DNA from: Chryseobacterium luquanense
GTDB lineage: Bacteria > Bacteroidota > Bacteroidia > Flavobacteriales > Weeksellaceae
Assembly (NCBI RefSeq): GCF_026460945.1
Contig: NZ_JAOVZV010000003.1
Span: 124,001 to 188,000 of the forward strand
Length of the DNA: 64,000 bases
Direction of reading: 5' to 3'
Part shown: in pieces, positions 25,619-36,200 of the stretch
Layout of the letters: each line of letters opens with the position of its first letter
How positions within the stretch are numbered: the first letter of the stretch is position 1
Translations under genes and position numbers: made by a program
The notes under the pieces: generated by a model
Database searches by the model: none
Seen by the model: the letters and a program-made list of their open reading frames with translations, nothing else
Told to the model about the DNA's origin: nothing

Positions 25619-26824
25619 ATGCCAAACATTTCAAACAGAGCGCAGCAGATGCCGCCTTCACCGGTAAGAAAACTGGTTCCTTTTGCCTTACAGGCTAAAC
25701 AAAGAGGTACAAAAGTATATCACTTAAACATCGGTCAGCCGGATATCGAAACTCCTGAAACTGCTCTTAATGCTTTAAAAAACATTGATTTAAAAGTTTT
25801 AGAATATGCTCTTTCAGAAGGGAATATCGAATATAGAAAAGCACTGACAGAATATTATCATTCCTTAGACTTTACAGATCTTACTCCTGATAATTTCATC
25901 GTTACAAACGGAGGTTCAGAAGCTTTAAATTTTGCTATTTCTACACTCTGTGATGACGGTGATGAAGTAATTATCCCTGAACCTTATTATGCAAATTACA
26001 ACGGTTTCACAAGTACTTTCAATGTAAATGTAGTTGCCATTCCTTCGTCTATTGATACTGGTTTTGCTCTTCCTCCGATTGAAGAATTTGAGAAAAAAAT
26101 CACTGCCAAAACAAGAGCAATTGTCATTTGCAATCCGGGAAATCCTACAGGATATCTTTACACCAGAGAAGAACTTCAAAAATTAGCAGAAATTGCTATT
26201 AAATATGATATTGTTGTTATTTCTGATGAGGTTTACAGAGAATATGTTTACGATGGAAAGCAACAGGTTTCGATGTTTGCTTTTCCTGAATTGGCAGAAA
26301 ACTGTATTATTATCGATTCAGAATCTAAGCGTTATTCAATGTGCGGCGTAAGAATCGGATGTTTAATTACCCGTTCTAAAAAAATTCACGATGCAGCAAT
26401 GCTTTTTGCTCAGGCAAGATTAAGTCCGGTTTTATTGGGACAGATTGCAGCAACAGCAGCTCACCAAAATGATGGAGCCTACATTAGAGCCGTAAGAGAA
26501 GAATATACACATAGAAGAAACGTTTTGGTTGACTTGCTAAATGCAATTCCCGGAGTTATTTGTCCGAAACCAAAAGGCGCATTTTATTGCGTTGCCGAAC
26601 TTCCGGTAGATGATACTGAAAAGTTTGCGCAATGGCTTCTTGAAAAATACACTTTGAACAACGAAACCATCATGGTTGCTCCTGCAGGAGGGTTTTACAG
26701 CAATCCTGAATTAGGAAAAAAACAAGTAAGAATTGCTTACGTTTTGAAAGAAGAAGATCTAAGGAAAAGTGCAGAAATTCTGAAAAATGCACTTGAAAAA
26801 TATAAATTAGAGTTTAATCTTTAA
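25619..26824 (+). CDS. PLP-dependent class I/II aminotransferase
   Basis: A 401-residue fold-type I enzyme. Visible are 'VTNGGSEALNFAI' (phosphate-binding loop), 'ICNPGNPTGYLYT' (NPGNPTG), 'VISDEVYREYVY' (Asp/Tyr contacts to PLP), and the catalytic Lys in 'DSESKRYSMCGVRIG'. It belongs to the aspartate aminotransferase-like group. The amino-acid substrate cannot be assigned. The length is normal. Confidence 0.92.
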   Translation: MPNISNRAQQMPPSPVRKLVPFALQAKQRGTKVYHLNIGQPDIETPETALNALKNIDLKVLEYALSEGNIEYRKALTEYYHSLDFTDLTPDNFIVTNGGSEALNFAISTLCDDGDEVIIPEPYYANYNGFTSTFNVNVVAIPSSIDTGFALPPIEEFEKKITAKTRAIVICNPGNPTGYLYTREELQKLAEIAIKYDIVVISDEVYREYVYDGKQQVSMFAFPELAENCIIIDSESKRYSMCGVRIGCLITRSKKIHDAAMLFAQARLSPVLLGQIAATAAHQNDGAYIRAVREEYTHRRNVLVDLLNAIPGVICPKPKGAFYCVAELPVDDTEKFAQWLLEKYTLNNETIMVAPAGGFYSNPELGKKQVRIAYVLKEEDLRKSAEILKNALEKYKLEFNL

Positions 26825-26845
26825 TATTAAATTTCAGCAGTAAAA

Positions 26846-27310
26846 ATGAATGGTTTGAAAATCTTGTTTTCAATGTTTTTACTGCTGATTTTCTTTTCGT
26901 GCAGTGAAAAAACTGCAGACAAAAATTCAGATTCCAAAACTGAAGAAATCACTTTTATTGGATTATCAGAAATTGGCGGTCAATCAGGATATTACAGAGT
27001 TGTAAAAATAACGAAAGATTCCATTCATTTCGAAACAGGAGAAACCTCAACGAAGAAGCATAAAGAATGGCACTCTGCCATAAAGCCAGAGAAATGGAGA
27101 AACATCACCTCTTCTTTTAAAGTCAAAAACTTAGATAGCGTTGAAAGCTCACCAAGCATTCAACCGATTGATGGAATTGATGAGAGTTTTCAGATTAAGA
27201 CCAACAAAAAATCTCACGTTTACGTTAATGCACAAAATGATATTCATTACAGGCAATTTGCAGATTTCAAACAGCAAATTTTAAAGATTCTTCCGAAAGA
27301 ATATCAATAA
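26846..27310 (+). CDS. Hypothetical lipoprotein
   Basis: A 154-residue protein with a lipoprotein signal ('LLIFFSCSEKT') and a compact beta-rich body ('GQSGYYRVVKITKDSIHFE'). The family was not recognised. It lies 21 nt after the aminotransferase and 38 nt before murB, so it is probably on the same transcript. Confidence 0.75.
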   Translation: MNGLKILFSMFLLLIFFSCSEKTADKNSDSKTEEITFIGLSEIGGQSGYYRVVKITKDSIHFETGETSTKKHKEWHSAIKPEKWRNITSSFKVKNLDSVESSPSIQPIDGIDESFQIKTNKKSHVYVNAQNDIHYRQFADFKQQILKILPKEYQ

Positions 27311-27348
27311 ATCCTATATCAATTTAATTCTAACATTTACAAAATCCA

Positions 27349-28362
27349 ATGAAGGAAAATTTCTCATTAAAACCTTTCAATACTTTTGGTGTAGAAGCAA
27401 AAGCAAAATATTTCATTGAAATAAATTCTGTTGAAGGACTAATCGAAACCCTACAAAACTCTAACTTTAAAAAGCTCCCACTCCTATTTTTAGGTGGCGG
27501 AAGTAATCTCTTGTTTACTCAGGATTTTGACGGATTGGCTATTAAATTAGATTTAAAAGGAATTTCTGAAGAGGTTTTAAATGAAAATGAGGTTTTAGTG
27601 ACTACAAAAGCGGGAGAAAATTGGCATGAATTTGTTCTTTTTTGTTTAAACAAAAATTATGGCGGGTTAGAAAATCTTTCTTTAATTCCGGGAAATGTAG
27701 GAACTTCACCGATGCAGAATATCGGAGCTTACGGAACGGAAATCAAGGATATTTTTGTTGACTGCAAAGTTTTAAATCTTGAAACTTTGGAAGCCGAAAC
27801 TTTCGATCTTGAAAAATGCAGATTCGGATACAGAGATTCTATTTTTAAGCAGGAAGGAAAAGGGAAATATGTGATCTTGGAAGTTCGTTTTAAACTGACA
27901 AAAGAAAATCATTTAATTAAAACAGAATACGGCGCCATACAGTCTGAGTTGGAAAATTTAGGTATAAAAAATCCAACTATTCAGGATGTTTCAAAAGCCG
28001 TTATTAATATCAGACAAAGCAAACTCCCTGATCCAAAACAAATTGGAAACGCCGGAAGTTTCTTTAAAAACCCAACAATTCCTTTAGTTCAATTTGAAAA
28101 TTTAAAAGAACAATTTCCCAATATCCAAGGTTATCCGAATGGCGAATTTGTAAAAGTTCCTGCAGGTTGGCTCATAGAACAATGCGGCTGGAAAGGAAAA
28201 CAAATCGGAAACGTTGCTTCTCATCAATTACAGGCTTTAGTTATTGTTAACGCAACAGGACATGCAACAGGAAAAGAAATTTTTGATTTTTCAACTATGA
28301 TTATTGACTCTGTGAAGGAAAAGTTCGGAATTGAATTGGAAAGAGAAGTGAACATTCTTTAA
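27349..28362 (+). CDS. murB: UDP-N-acetylenolpyruvoylglucosamine reductase
   Basis: A 337-residue FAD enzyme that reduces the MurA product to UDP-MurNAc. FAD-binding segments include 'LFLGGGSNLLF' and 'IPGNVGTSPMQNIGAYGTEI', and the catalytic Ser/Glu region includes 'GNAGSFFKNP'. The C-terminal 'FGIELEREVNIL' with its Glu is typical. Together with murA and glmS it forms a strong peptidoglycan-precursor theme in the window, although the genes are not in one operon. Confidence 0.95.
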   Translation: MKENFSLKPFNTFGVEAKAKYFIEINSVEGLIETLQNSNFKKLPLLFLGGGSNLLFTQDFDGLAIKLDLKGISEEVLNENEVLVTTKAGENWHEFVLFCLNKNYGGLENLSLIPGNVGTSPMQNIGAYGTEIKDIFVDCKVLNLETLEAETFDLEKCRFGYRDSIFKQEGKGKYVILEVRFKLTKENHLIKTEYGAIQSELENLGIKNPTIQDVSKAVINIRQSKLPDPKQIGNAGSFFKNPTIPLVQFENLKEQFPNIQGYPNGEFVKVPAGWLIEQCGWKGKQIGNVASHQLQALVIVNATGHATGKEIFDFSTMIIDSVKEKFGIELEREVNIL

Positions 28363-28481
28363 AACGATCTTTTACACAATTTAATTTTTTCAGTAGAATA
28401 AATTTAATTTCTTTTTAAAATCAATTCTACCTTTAGTTTTAAGAGAATAGCTTATTTTAGTTTAATATTTCTAAAATAATT

Positions 28482-29042
28482 ATGGCTGATAAAACTTATT
28501 CTGATGAAGTATTCAAAAAAATCATTAAAAAACATATTGACAAGTGTGATTTTGTGAAAGTTAATCTTGAAAATGATTCTTCAGTTTTAGGGTTCATTGT
28601 AAAAGCATCTGATGATTTTCTGATGATAGAAGAGGCTAATGACTTTTCTCTCGCCGGAATTAAAATTATCCCTTATGAAAGAATATCCGGAATTCGTCAC
28701 GGCTTATCAGACAAGGTTTCAAAGAGGATTTATTTGGAAGAAGGTCTAATAAAACTAAATCATAAAGTAATCAACAATACTTCTTTGAAAAATTTTGGAG
28801 CTATTTTTAAATCTATCAAAACACAGGGCTTTCACTGCATTATTGAAAGTAAAAAGAAAGATCAGGAATTATTTTCAATTGGTGAAATAGCAGAAATCAA
28901 CGACAAATCGGTAGTGATTAAAAATTACAGCTCGATTGGAAAAATTGATAAAAAATCTAGAAAAATTAATTTTAAACATATCGAATTAATTAATTTTAAT
29001 GACAATTATTCTGTAATCTTCAGAAAATATATATTCGAATAA
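28482..29042 (+). CDS. Hypothetical protein
   Basis: A 186-residue cytoplasmic protein, family not recognised. The N-terminal third ('FVKVNLENDSSVLGFIVKASDDFLMI', residues 24-49, then 'IIPYERISGIRHG') has the strand pattern of an Sm-like or small beta-barrel fold, and a second similar segment occurs near 128-175. This suggests two tandem beta-barrel repeats, which is an inference. It lies 17 nt before proC. Confidence 0.7.
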   Translation: MADKTYSDEVFKKIIKKHIDKCDFVKVNLENDSSVLGFIVKASDDFLMIEEANDFSLAGIKIIPYERISGIRHGLSDKVSKRIYLEEGLIKLNHKVINNTSLKNFGAIFKSIKTQGFHCIIESKKKDQELFSIGEIAEINDKSVVIKNYSSIGKIDKKSRKINFKHIELINFNDNYSVIFRKYIFE

Positions 29043-29059
29043 ATTTATAAAACACAAAT

Positions 29060-29863
29060 ATGAAAATCGCCATCATCGGAGCAGGAAATATGGGTTTATC
29101 TTTTTCCAAGTCATTTTTGAAGTATGAACTGATAAAGCCTGAAAACCTTCATCTCATTACAAGAAACCAATCTAAAATTCAGAAAATTTCAGAAGAATTT
29201 CCAAAATCGAAAATTTCAATATTTGATGAGGTAAAAGAATTAGATGCTGATCTTATTATCATTGCTGTAAAGCCACAGGATTTTCAAAAAGCCGCAGAGA
29301 GTTTTCAGTTTTCTTTAAACGAAAATCAGATGATTCTATCGATTATGGCAGGAATTAAAATTGAAAAAATTCAACGTTTATTAAATCACAAATTCGTTGT
29401 AAGAGCAATGCCGAACTCTCCTACCCTTTTGGGAATGGGAATTACAGGCTATACTTCCGCAGAAGGCATCTCTTTTAATCAATTGATGAATATCGAAAGA
29501 CTTCTCAACAGCACCGGAAGATCTGTTTATCTGGAGAATGAAGAATTATTGGACGGCGTTACCGCACTTTCGGGAAGTGGCCCTGCATATTTCTACTACA
29601 TTGTAGACGCCATGATTAAAGCCGGAACAGAAATGGGAATTGATGAAAATCTTTCTAAACTTTTTGTAAAACAAACCATGCTCGGTGCTTATCATCTCAT
29701 CAACAATTCCGACAAAAGTTTAGAAGAACTGATAAAAGATGTCGCATCAAAAGGCGGAACTACAGAAACTGCATTGAAAACTTTTGAAGAAAATAATTTC
29801 AAAGAAATTCTTCAAAAAGGAATTTTGAATGCTGAAAAACGCGCAAAGGAATTGAATGGATAA
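29060..29863 (+). CDS. proC: Pyrroline-5-carboxylate reductase
   Basis: A 267-residue NAD(P)H-dependent enzyme for the last step of proline synthesis. The Rossmann motif is 'IIGAGNMGLSFS', and the family signatures are 'RAMPNSPTLLGMGITGYT', 'ALSGSGPAYFYYIVDAM' and 'VASKGGTTETALKTFE'. The length is normal. It is downstream of the small hypothetical gene, likely in one transcript. Confidence 0.95.
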   Translation: MKIAIIGAGNMGLSFSKSFLKYELIKPENLHLITRNQSKIQKISEEFPKSKISIFDEVKELDADLIIIAVKPQDFQKAAESFQFSLNENQMILSIMAGIKIEKIQRLLNHKFVVRAMPNSPTLLGMGITGYTSAEGISFNQLMNIERLLNSTGRSVYLENEELLDGVTALSGSGPAYFYYIVDAMIKAGTEMGIDENLSKLFVKQTMLGAYHLINNSDKSLEELIKDVASKGGTTETALKTFEENNFKEILQKGILNAEKRAKELNG

Positions 29864-29888
29864 ATTTGTTTTAGTTTAAAATAAAGTC

Positions 29889-29958
29889 TCTCGCAGATTT
29901 TGCTGATTATACAGATTCTTTCAACATTAAATCTGCATAATTCGTTTAATCTGTGAGA
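29889..29958. repeat. Inverted-repeat element (TCTCGCAGATT type)
   Basis: The 29-nt arms 29889-29917 and 29930-29958 are complementary at 22 of 29 positions around a 12-nt loop. From memory, 'TCTGCATAATTCG...AATCTGTGAGA' units recur in Chryseobacterium intergenic DNA. It lies 25 nt after the proC stop and may double as a terminator. Confidence 0.6.
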
Positions 29959-30019
29959 AAATAAAAACCCATCTTTAAATTCCTCCTAAATGATAAAGCG
30001 GATGCTTACTTTTTGACTA

Positions 30020-30451
30020 TTAAACTACAAATTTGGTGAATTTAATTTCAAGCATTCTTTTAATTTGCCATCCCAGAAAAACGCCAAAAGTATTCAGAAT
30101 TACATCATCCACTTCACAAATTCCAAGTCTTGTAAAATACTGGAGCGCTTCTACAATTACAATTGCGGAAACAAAAACAAAGATATTTTCTTTTAAATTT
30201 TGGAGACGAGGAAAAATCCATCCTAAAAAACCGAATGGGATAAACATTACAATATTTCCCAAAACAATTCGGATAATATCCCACCAGCGAATCGTATTTT
30301 CTACAAAATATAATGTCGAAAAAAACGGTTCTACCCGTACTACATTTACTTCATATTGCGTTCTTCCCATCCCGAAAAACATCAGATAGAGCAACAAAAT
30401 AGTAAAAGGGAGAATAATAATTTTATAAAATTTCTTTAACATCAATTGCAA
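30020..30451 (-). CDS. VanZ-family membrane protein
   Basis: A 143-residue protein with four predicted helices. 'VLGNIVMFIPFGFLGWIFPRL' and 'EALQYFTRLGICEVDDVILNTFGVFLG' are the two VanZ-family signatures. VanZ confers low-level teicoplanin resistance in enterococci, but generic homologues such as this one have no known role. It is divergent from lnt. Confidence 0.85.
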   Translation of the reverse strand: MQLMLKKFYKIIILPFTILLLYLMFFGMGRTQYEVNVVRVEPFFSTLYFVENTIRWWDIIRIVLGNIVMFIPFGFLGWIFPRLQNLKENIFVFVSAIVIVEALQYFTRLGICEVDDVILNTFGVFLGWQIKRMLEIKFTKFVV

Positions 30452-30472
30452 AGTTATTCATTTCAAAAACAT

Positions 30473-30480
30473 TAAATTTG
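30473..30480 (+). promoter_or_regulatory. -7 promoter element of lnt
   Basis: TAAATTTG matches TAnnTTTG exactly, 17 nt upstream of the start codon. A TTG at 30446-30448 is a distant -33 candidate. Confidence 0.5.
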
Positions 30481-30497
30481 TGTGTTAAACTAATTTA

Positions 30498-32132
30498 ATG
30501 AAATACGTTTTACTTACGCTCATTTCAGCGATGCTGCTTTCGGTTTCTTGGCCGACTTACGGAATTCCGTTTTTTATATTTTTTGCATTGGTTCCGCTTT
30601 TAATAATGGAACATGATGTGTCTAAATTTTCAAAATACAACAGAAAAAGCTGGGTGGTTTTCGGACTTTCCTATCTGTGTTTTGTCATTTGGAATATTGT
30701 AACGACAGGCTGGTTATATGGTTCAAAAAATCCTGACGGAAGTCATTCGATGATGGCGGTTTTATTCCCGGTTTTGGTTAATTCTTTTTTGTATTCACTG
30801 GTTTTTCAATGTTATCATTGGTATAAAAATGCACAGGGAACGTATTGGGGAATGGCATTTTTAGTAGCAATATGGATGAGTTTTGAGAAATTTCATTTGA
30901 ATTGGCAACTTACTTGGCCTTGGCTGAATCTTGGAAATTCTTTTTCAGATTATCCAAAACTGATTCAATGGTATGATACTTTGGGCTCAACAGGTGGAAG
31001 CTTTTGGATTTTGCTTGTTAATTTATTGATATTTTACACCATCAGAATTTGGCAGGCTGGGAGAAAAAGAAAAGATTTAATGATCAATATTTCAGCAACA
31101 GTACTTTTGATTGGTCTTCCGATGATTATTTCGTTGATAAAATTTAATCAATTTAACGAAAAACCAATTGGTGAAGTAAGCGTCTTAATGCTGCAACCCG
31201 ATCTTGATCCTTATGATGAAAAATATTCTAAAGACAGCATCACCATTCAGAACGAACTTTTAGCTTTAGCCGAAAATAATACAAAGGGAAAAGTTGATTA
31301 TTACATTGCTCCGGAAACCGCAATTCCCGGAAGAGGCTCTATCTCTGAAACCGCTTTTGAAAAGAGCAATTTATTAAATAATGTAAAAGGATTTCTTACC
31401 AAGCATCCTCAATCTACATTTGTAACAGGAATTTCATCACATCGCTTTTTTTTAGATAAAAATAATTTGCCAAGAGACGCTTATCAAATCAATGACAGAG
31501 TTTGGGTCGAAAATTATAATTCGGCAGTTCAGATTATTCCCAATCAAAAAGTTGAAGTCTATCACAAAGGAAAGCTTGTTCCCGGAGTTGAAATCTTCCC
31601 TTACATGAATGTTTTAAAGCCACTTTTAGGCGATGCAATGATTAATTTAGGTGGAACAGTTGCTTCATTGGGAACAGACAAAGAACGTGTCGCATTTTCG
31701 AACCCTTTTAATAAAGGAAAAATCGCTCCGATTATTTGTTATGAAAGTATTTATGGTGAATTTGTAACGGATTATGTGAAAAAAGGCGCCAATTTCCTCG
31801 GAATTATGACGAATGATTCTTGGTGGGGAGTTACAGAAGGGCACAAACAGCTTTTATCTTATGCAAAAATGAGAGCTATTGAAACCAGAAGGGAAATTGT
31901 ACGTTCTGCAAACAGCGGAATTTCTGCACACATTAATGCAAAAGGTGAAATTTTAGAGGATACCTTCTATGGAGATCAAACTGCATTATTCGCAAAAGTA
32001 AATCTTTATGAAGGCGAAACTTTTTATGTAAGATCCGGAGATTTTCTATCACGAGTTTCTATTTTTGCTTTAGGGTTTTTAATCTTCTACTTTTTGATAA
32101 AACGGGTTCAGAATAAGATGAAGAAAAACTAA
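30498..32132 (+). CDS. lnt: Apolipoprotein N-acyltransferase
   Basis: A 544-residue inner-membrane enzyme that adds the third acyl chain to lipoproteins. N-terminal helices are followed by a periplasmic nitrilase-like domain with the triad Glu in 'IAPETAIPGRG', Lys in 'VYHKGKLVPGVE' and Cys in 'PIICYESIYGEF', and a final helix. 'GIMTNDSWWGVTEGHKQ' is also family-typical. The many lipoproteins in the window (GldK, RND adaptor and others) would be substrates. Confidence 0.95.
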   Translation: MKYVLLTLISAMLLSVSWPTYGIPFFIFFALVPLLIMEHDVSKFSKYNRKSWVVFGLSYLCFVIWNIVTTGWLYGSKNPDGSHSMMAVLFPVLVNSFLYSLVFQCYHWYKNAQGTYWGMAFLVAIWMSFEKFHLNWQLTWPWLNLGNSFSDYPKLIQWYDTLGSTGGSFWILLVNLLIFYTIRIWQAGRKRKDLMINISATVLLIGLPMIISLIKFNQFNEKPIGEVSVLMLQPDLDPYDEKYSKDSITIQNELLALAENNTKGKVDYYIAPETAIPGRGSISETAFEKSNLLNNVKGFLTKHPQSTFVTGISSHRFFLDKNNLPRDAYQINDRVWVENYNSAVQIIPNQKVEVYHKGKLVPGVEIFPYMNVLKPLLGDAMINLGGTVASLGTDKERVAFSNPFNKGKIAPIICYESIYGEFVTDYVKKGANFLGIMTNDSWWGVTEGHKQLLSYAKMRAIETRREIVRSANSGISAHINAKGEILEDTFYGDQTALFAKVNLYEGETFYVRSGDFLSRVSIFALGFLIFYFLIKRVQNKMKKN

Positions 32133-32157
32133 TTCAATCTTCAAAAAAGTATACAGA

Positions 32158-32190
32158 AAAAAGCTATTAAGGTTATCTTAATAGCTTTTT
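32158..32190. terminator. Terminator after lnt
   Basis: A perfect 14-bp stem, AAAAAGCTATTAAG (32158-32171) with CTTAATAGCTTTTT (32177-32190) and loop GTTAT, lies between converging genes and can work in both directions. Confidence 0.88.
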
Positions 32191-32216
32191 GTTTTTAAAT
32201 ATATTTTTAAAATTAT

Positions 32217-32606
32217 TTATCTGAAAAACTTCCACTTGGGAATAATTGCCAACATTCCAAATCCTGTAAATAAGAACAAATTGGTAACGTCAGAATATAA
32301 GAAGGTAGAAAGGTAATAATTGTGCATAAAGAAGTGCAAGAGCAGCATCACAGGAAACAATACGATGCCTATTTTTCTGTAAAAAAACATCAATACAATG
32401 CCCAAAATCATCAGAATATCCACAGAGAAGATAAGATAGAAATACCCTTTAGGAATATTTAAACCTTCGTGCTGCAGATACTCATCAAAATCGAGCCCGA
32501 TACCCATAAAAGTAAATAAAAGCAAAGAAGCCAATGCCAAAATAAAACCCCATCCTTTTTTAGGATCTTCATCAAAATAACTGTATTCTTTGTATTCTTT
32601 TTCCAT
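32217..32606 (-). CDS. Small membrane protein of unknown function
   Basis: A 129-residue protein with four hydrophobic helices after a charged N terminus ('MEKEYKEYSYFDEDPKKGWG'). No domain was recognised. It converges on lnt and shares the terminator between them. Confidence 0.7.
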   Translation of the reverse strand: MEKEYKEYSYFDEDPKKGWGFILALASLLLFTFMGIGLDFDEYLQHEGLNIPKGYFYLIFSVDILMILGIVLMFFYRKIGIVLFPVMLLLHFFMHNYYLSTFLYSDVTNLFLFTGFGMLAIIPKWKFFR

Positions 32607-32618
32607 ACTACAAAAATA

Positions 32619-32648
32619 AAGAACTTATGAATGATTTCATAAGTTCTT
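32619..32648 (-). terminator. Terminator of the Lrp/AsnC gene
   Basis: The stem AAGAACTTATGA (32619-32630) pairs with TCATAAGTTCTT (32637-32648) and is followed by T-rich sequence on the minus strand, 26 nt after the stop. Confidence 0.75.
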
Positions 32649-32674
32649 CGGTATTTATATCGTCTAAAATTTGA

Positions 32675-33145
32675 TTAAATAGAGATTGCGTTGATCAATC
32701 TGTTTTTATCGCTTAAGAATTCTTCCATAGAGATCATACTTTCAGTTCTCATGACGTCCTGAATGTCGTCTATTTGGTAGATAATTCTTTTTGCGTCGTT
32801 TGTATTTTTAGCTCTTACCTTACAGAAGATATTGTATTTTCCAGAGATAACGCTCGCTTCGATAACGTTTGGAATAGTTCCTAACTCTTTCAAAACCTCT
32901 TGTGTACGGTTTGATTTTGTTAAAAGAATCCCGATAAAAGCCGTGAAATGGTAATCTAGTTTACCATAATCAAGATTAAGAGATGATCCTAAAATAATAC
33001 CTGCATCTTCCATTTTCTTCACTCTTACGTGAATTGTACCCGCAGAAACATCCATCTGCTTAGCAATTTCTGTAAAAGGCATTCTTGTGTTTTCTACTAA
33101 GAAATCAAGAATTTTCTTGTCTATTTCGTCCAGTTGATAGTTCAT
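32675..33145 (-). CDS. Lrp/AsnC family transcriptional regulator
   Basis: A 156-residue regulator: N-terminal winged helix-turn-helix ('LDEIDKKILDFLVENTRMPFT', 'VSAGTIHVRVKKMEDAGI') and C-terminal RAM/AsnC effector domain ('FTAFIGILL', 'SGKYNIFCKVRAKN'). Members respond to amino acids or their derivatives and often control their own gene. It is transcribed alone; the target is unknown. Confidence 0.93.
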   Translation of the reverse strand: MNYQLDEIDKKILDFLVENTRMPFTEIAKQMDVSAGTIHVRVKKMEDAGIILGSSLNLDYGKLDYHFTAFIGILLTKSNRTQEVLKELGTIPNVIEASVISGKYNIFCKVRAKNTNDAKRIIYQIDDIQDVMRTESMISMEEFLSDKNRLINAISI

Positions 33146-33189
33146 AATAGTGAAATTATATTTTTCCTAAAAAATCCATAAATTTTTTA

Positions 33190-33197
33190 CAAAATTA
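33190..33197 (-). promoter_or_regulatory. -7 promoter element of the Lrp/AsnC gene
   Basis: TAATTTTG on the minus strand matches TAnnTTTG exactly, 44 nt before the start codon. Confidence 0.5.
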
Positions 33198-33279
33198 AAA
33201 AAAATAATTAAACTAAAAAAATAATATCAAATATTAACAATAATTAACACGGATGATAAAAATCATTAAAAATTCCGAA

Positions 33280-36200
33280 CTATTTAGCCTCTGATTTTAC
33301 AGAATCTGTTTTTATTTCATTATCGTCTTCAGCTTGTTTTTTTCTGTTTTTCTTCTTTTTAAAGAAAGAATTAAAGCTTTTACTCCAAACGATACCTCCA
33401 CCATAAGCCTGATTTGCAGAACCATTTGTTCCTACAGTACCAACTCCCATTCCAATGTTAGTTGGTTTAGAATATCCTCTTAGAAGAAGTGTACCGTCGT
33501 TTTTCTTTGAAATATCATATTCCACAGTACCTTCTCCCGAAAGATAGTTATTACTGGTATTTTCAGTTCTTGTTAAAGGTATTCCCAATCCTGTTTTCAC
33601 TGTAATTCTTGGAGATAAATCGAAACTAACCCCTGCATTTGCTCTGTCAGCGTTATTTGAACCCGGATCAGATTTCACATAGTTTAAGTCCACCTGAAAT
33701 TGATTACTTATATTATTAAATACAGATCCTAACTGTTTAAGAACCATATTATATCCTGTAGATTCTGCTACTCCAATCGCATCTATTTCAACTCCGCCTG
33801 CGTCTGCAACATTAAAATTATTTAAAACCAAAATAGATCCGAATTGTAATACATTCTCTCCTTCGGTTTGATTTATTTTTGTTGCTAAAGTCTGTTCTAC
33901 TTGACTGGAAACGTCCAATGCCACAACATTAGGAGTCAACTTAGGATCTGTCAAGGTATTGGTAATCTTCATTTGAAGCAAAATCTTAACAGGTGGCAAT
34001 TGCCCCATATTGAGATAAGTTCCGGCATTCGATACCATTCTTACATAATTTGCAGTGATGTCTAACGCTGGCTTCATGGCATCACCATCCCAACGAATAC
34101 TGCTGTTTTTCTGAATCTGGAAAGTTCTGTTCAAAATTGCTTTAGAAACGAACGTTCCGCTATCAACCATATAAGATCCATTCATCGCAATATTTCCTTG
34201 TCGACCCATTTGAAACCTCAGATTATTCGCCATTCCTTTTACAGAAATATTCCCTACATCATCACCTACTAAAACATTTACCGAAGTTCCTTTATCAACA
34301 TCAAGATTAAAATCGATGTTCATATTGGCTCCAGTCCGCTTTTTATCTTCTAAAGTAACTAAGCCATCTTTTCCTTCTTTAAGAAACCTCAACATTTTAA
34401 ATTCTTCCACATTCGAAGTTGATGCTGAATTGAATGTAAACGTACTTCCATTCAAAGCTTTCATATTTGGAGTAGAAAGATTTAAAGCTGAAACCGGCCC
34501 GTCAACATATAAATCGCCTTGCCCGTAAATTCTTCCCCAAAATAAATCGTAATCTTTCTGAGTAGTATTTAACATTAAAAGATTATCGGCTCTCATTACA
34601 AGGTTGACTCCCATTGAAGATAATGTTTCAAACTGTATTGCACCTGAAATCGTTCCCTGAGAATTTGATCTCCCATCGTGAACCGCAATATTATTTAAAA
34701 TCGCAAGACCTTTAGAAAGCGGAATCACGGTATCATCAAAAGAATAATCAACTCCTGTAAATAATAGTTTTAGCCCAAATTCTTTTAAAGCAATATCACC
34801 ACTGTAATCAAGGTTTTTAAGAGTACCATTGATTTTTAAATCACCTGTTGCTTTTCCTCTTAGATTCCCAAAAATAGTCCGTACAAATTGTTGAGTAAAG
34901 GCAAGATCAAAATCTCTTAATTCTGTTGTTAAATCAATGGTTGGCGAAGGCGTATTATTATTCACCGTTCCTGTTAAATGCAGGTTGTTATTTCCAATCA
35001 CACCTGCTGAAGCTACTTTTACATCTACATCATAAACATTCAGAGAAAAACCATTTACCGCAGAAATTGTTACATCTCCCATATCATTACCATTCATCAT
35101 GATATTGTCTACGGTAAGATCTACCAAAGGCTGCAGTGTGCTTTTATCCATCTTGATTTTCACATTACCATTGGCCAAACCTTTAATATCCATAGGATTT
35201 CCACCCGACTGCATTTCTAAAAGTTTCTCAATCTGAAAATTCTGTACTTCGGCATCTACATAAAAATCTTTGGCAGATTTAAATATAGATTCATTAATCA
35301 GCAATGAACTTGTATCTGAATAAATTTTTAAATTATGAATCTCAAAATCGCCTGTACTTCGTCGATAACTTATATAATGGTCAAACTCAGGATTGGTATC
35401 AATCGCCCATTTTACATTATTCAAATTAACTTCAGTAGGCTCAAATCTGAAAACATAATCTCCTGCAGGATTTGTAGATTGATTAAAATTAATCGCATAG
35501 CTTTTCAGATTATCATTAATCTCATCTTCTGGATTCCCATGTTTAAAGTTTGTAGAAATCCTAAGAATGGAATTATTTTCGTTTTTACCTGTTAAAATAA
35601 CATCTTTTAAAATATTTTTATTGTATTCTAATCTGCTGATTTTAGCGTAAAGCTGTTGTTCTGTATTGGCAGTGTTTATTCTTACCATGACACTGTCAAC
35701 CATTGCACTGTCGCGCGTCACAGCTATTCTGTCATCCAATTGATAATCCGGATTTGCTTCTGCTAAAGCTCGGTCAGCTTCCGTAATTTCCTCTTTTTTG
35801 GTCATTACATACTTCAAAGAAGCTGCGTCAAGATTTAAAATTAGATTATTTGAATTTCCATCATATTCACCTACCACTTTTGCACCTTGAGGAAGTTTTA
35901 AATCAGGAAGAAAATAAGCAACAAGACCTTGTTCCACATCAAAATTCATTACAAAGGCCTGTCCACGATATAATTTTCTTGGTTCAGGACCCACTAAGAT
36001 TTTACCTAAACCATTTTCAACCATTCCAGCTAAATCAGCCAAATTGTATTTTCCTGAAATCTTTCCATTCGCAGCACCGGGTGCATCGACTAAAATCGAC
36101 CGTTCTCCTCCTTCAACATAAGTTTTAAGCTTAGCATTTGGAATATGATATTTTTGGTCAGCAGTAGCAAAATTTACATTTGAAGCTTCAACATCTAAAT

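Noticed and set aside
30020..30451. Glycopeptide-resistance gene vanZ
   Set aside because: The protein has the VanZ fold, but no other van gene is near, and generic VanZ-like proteins are widespread without resistance roles.
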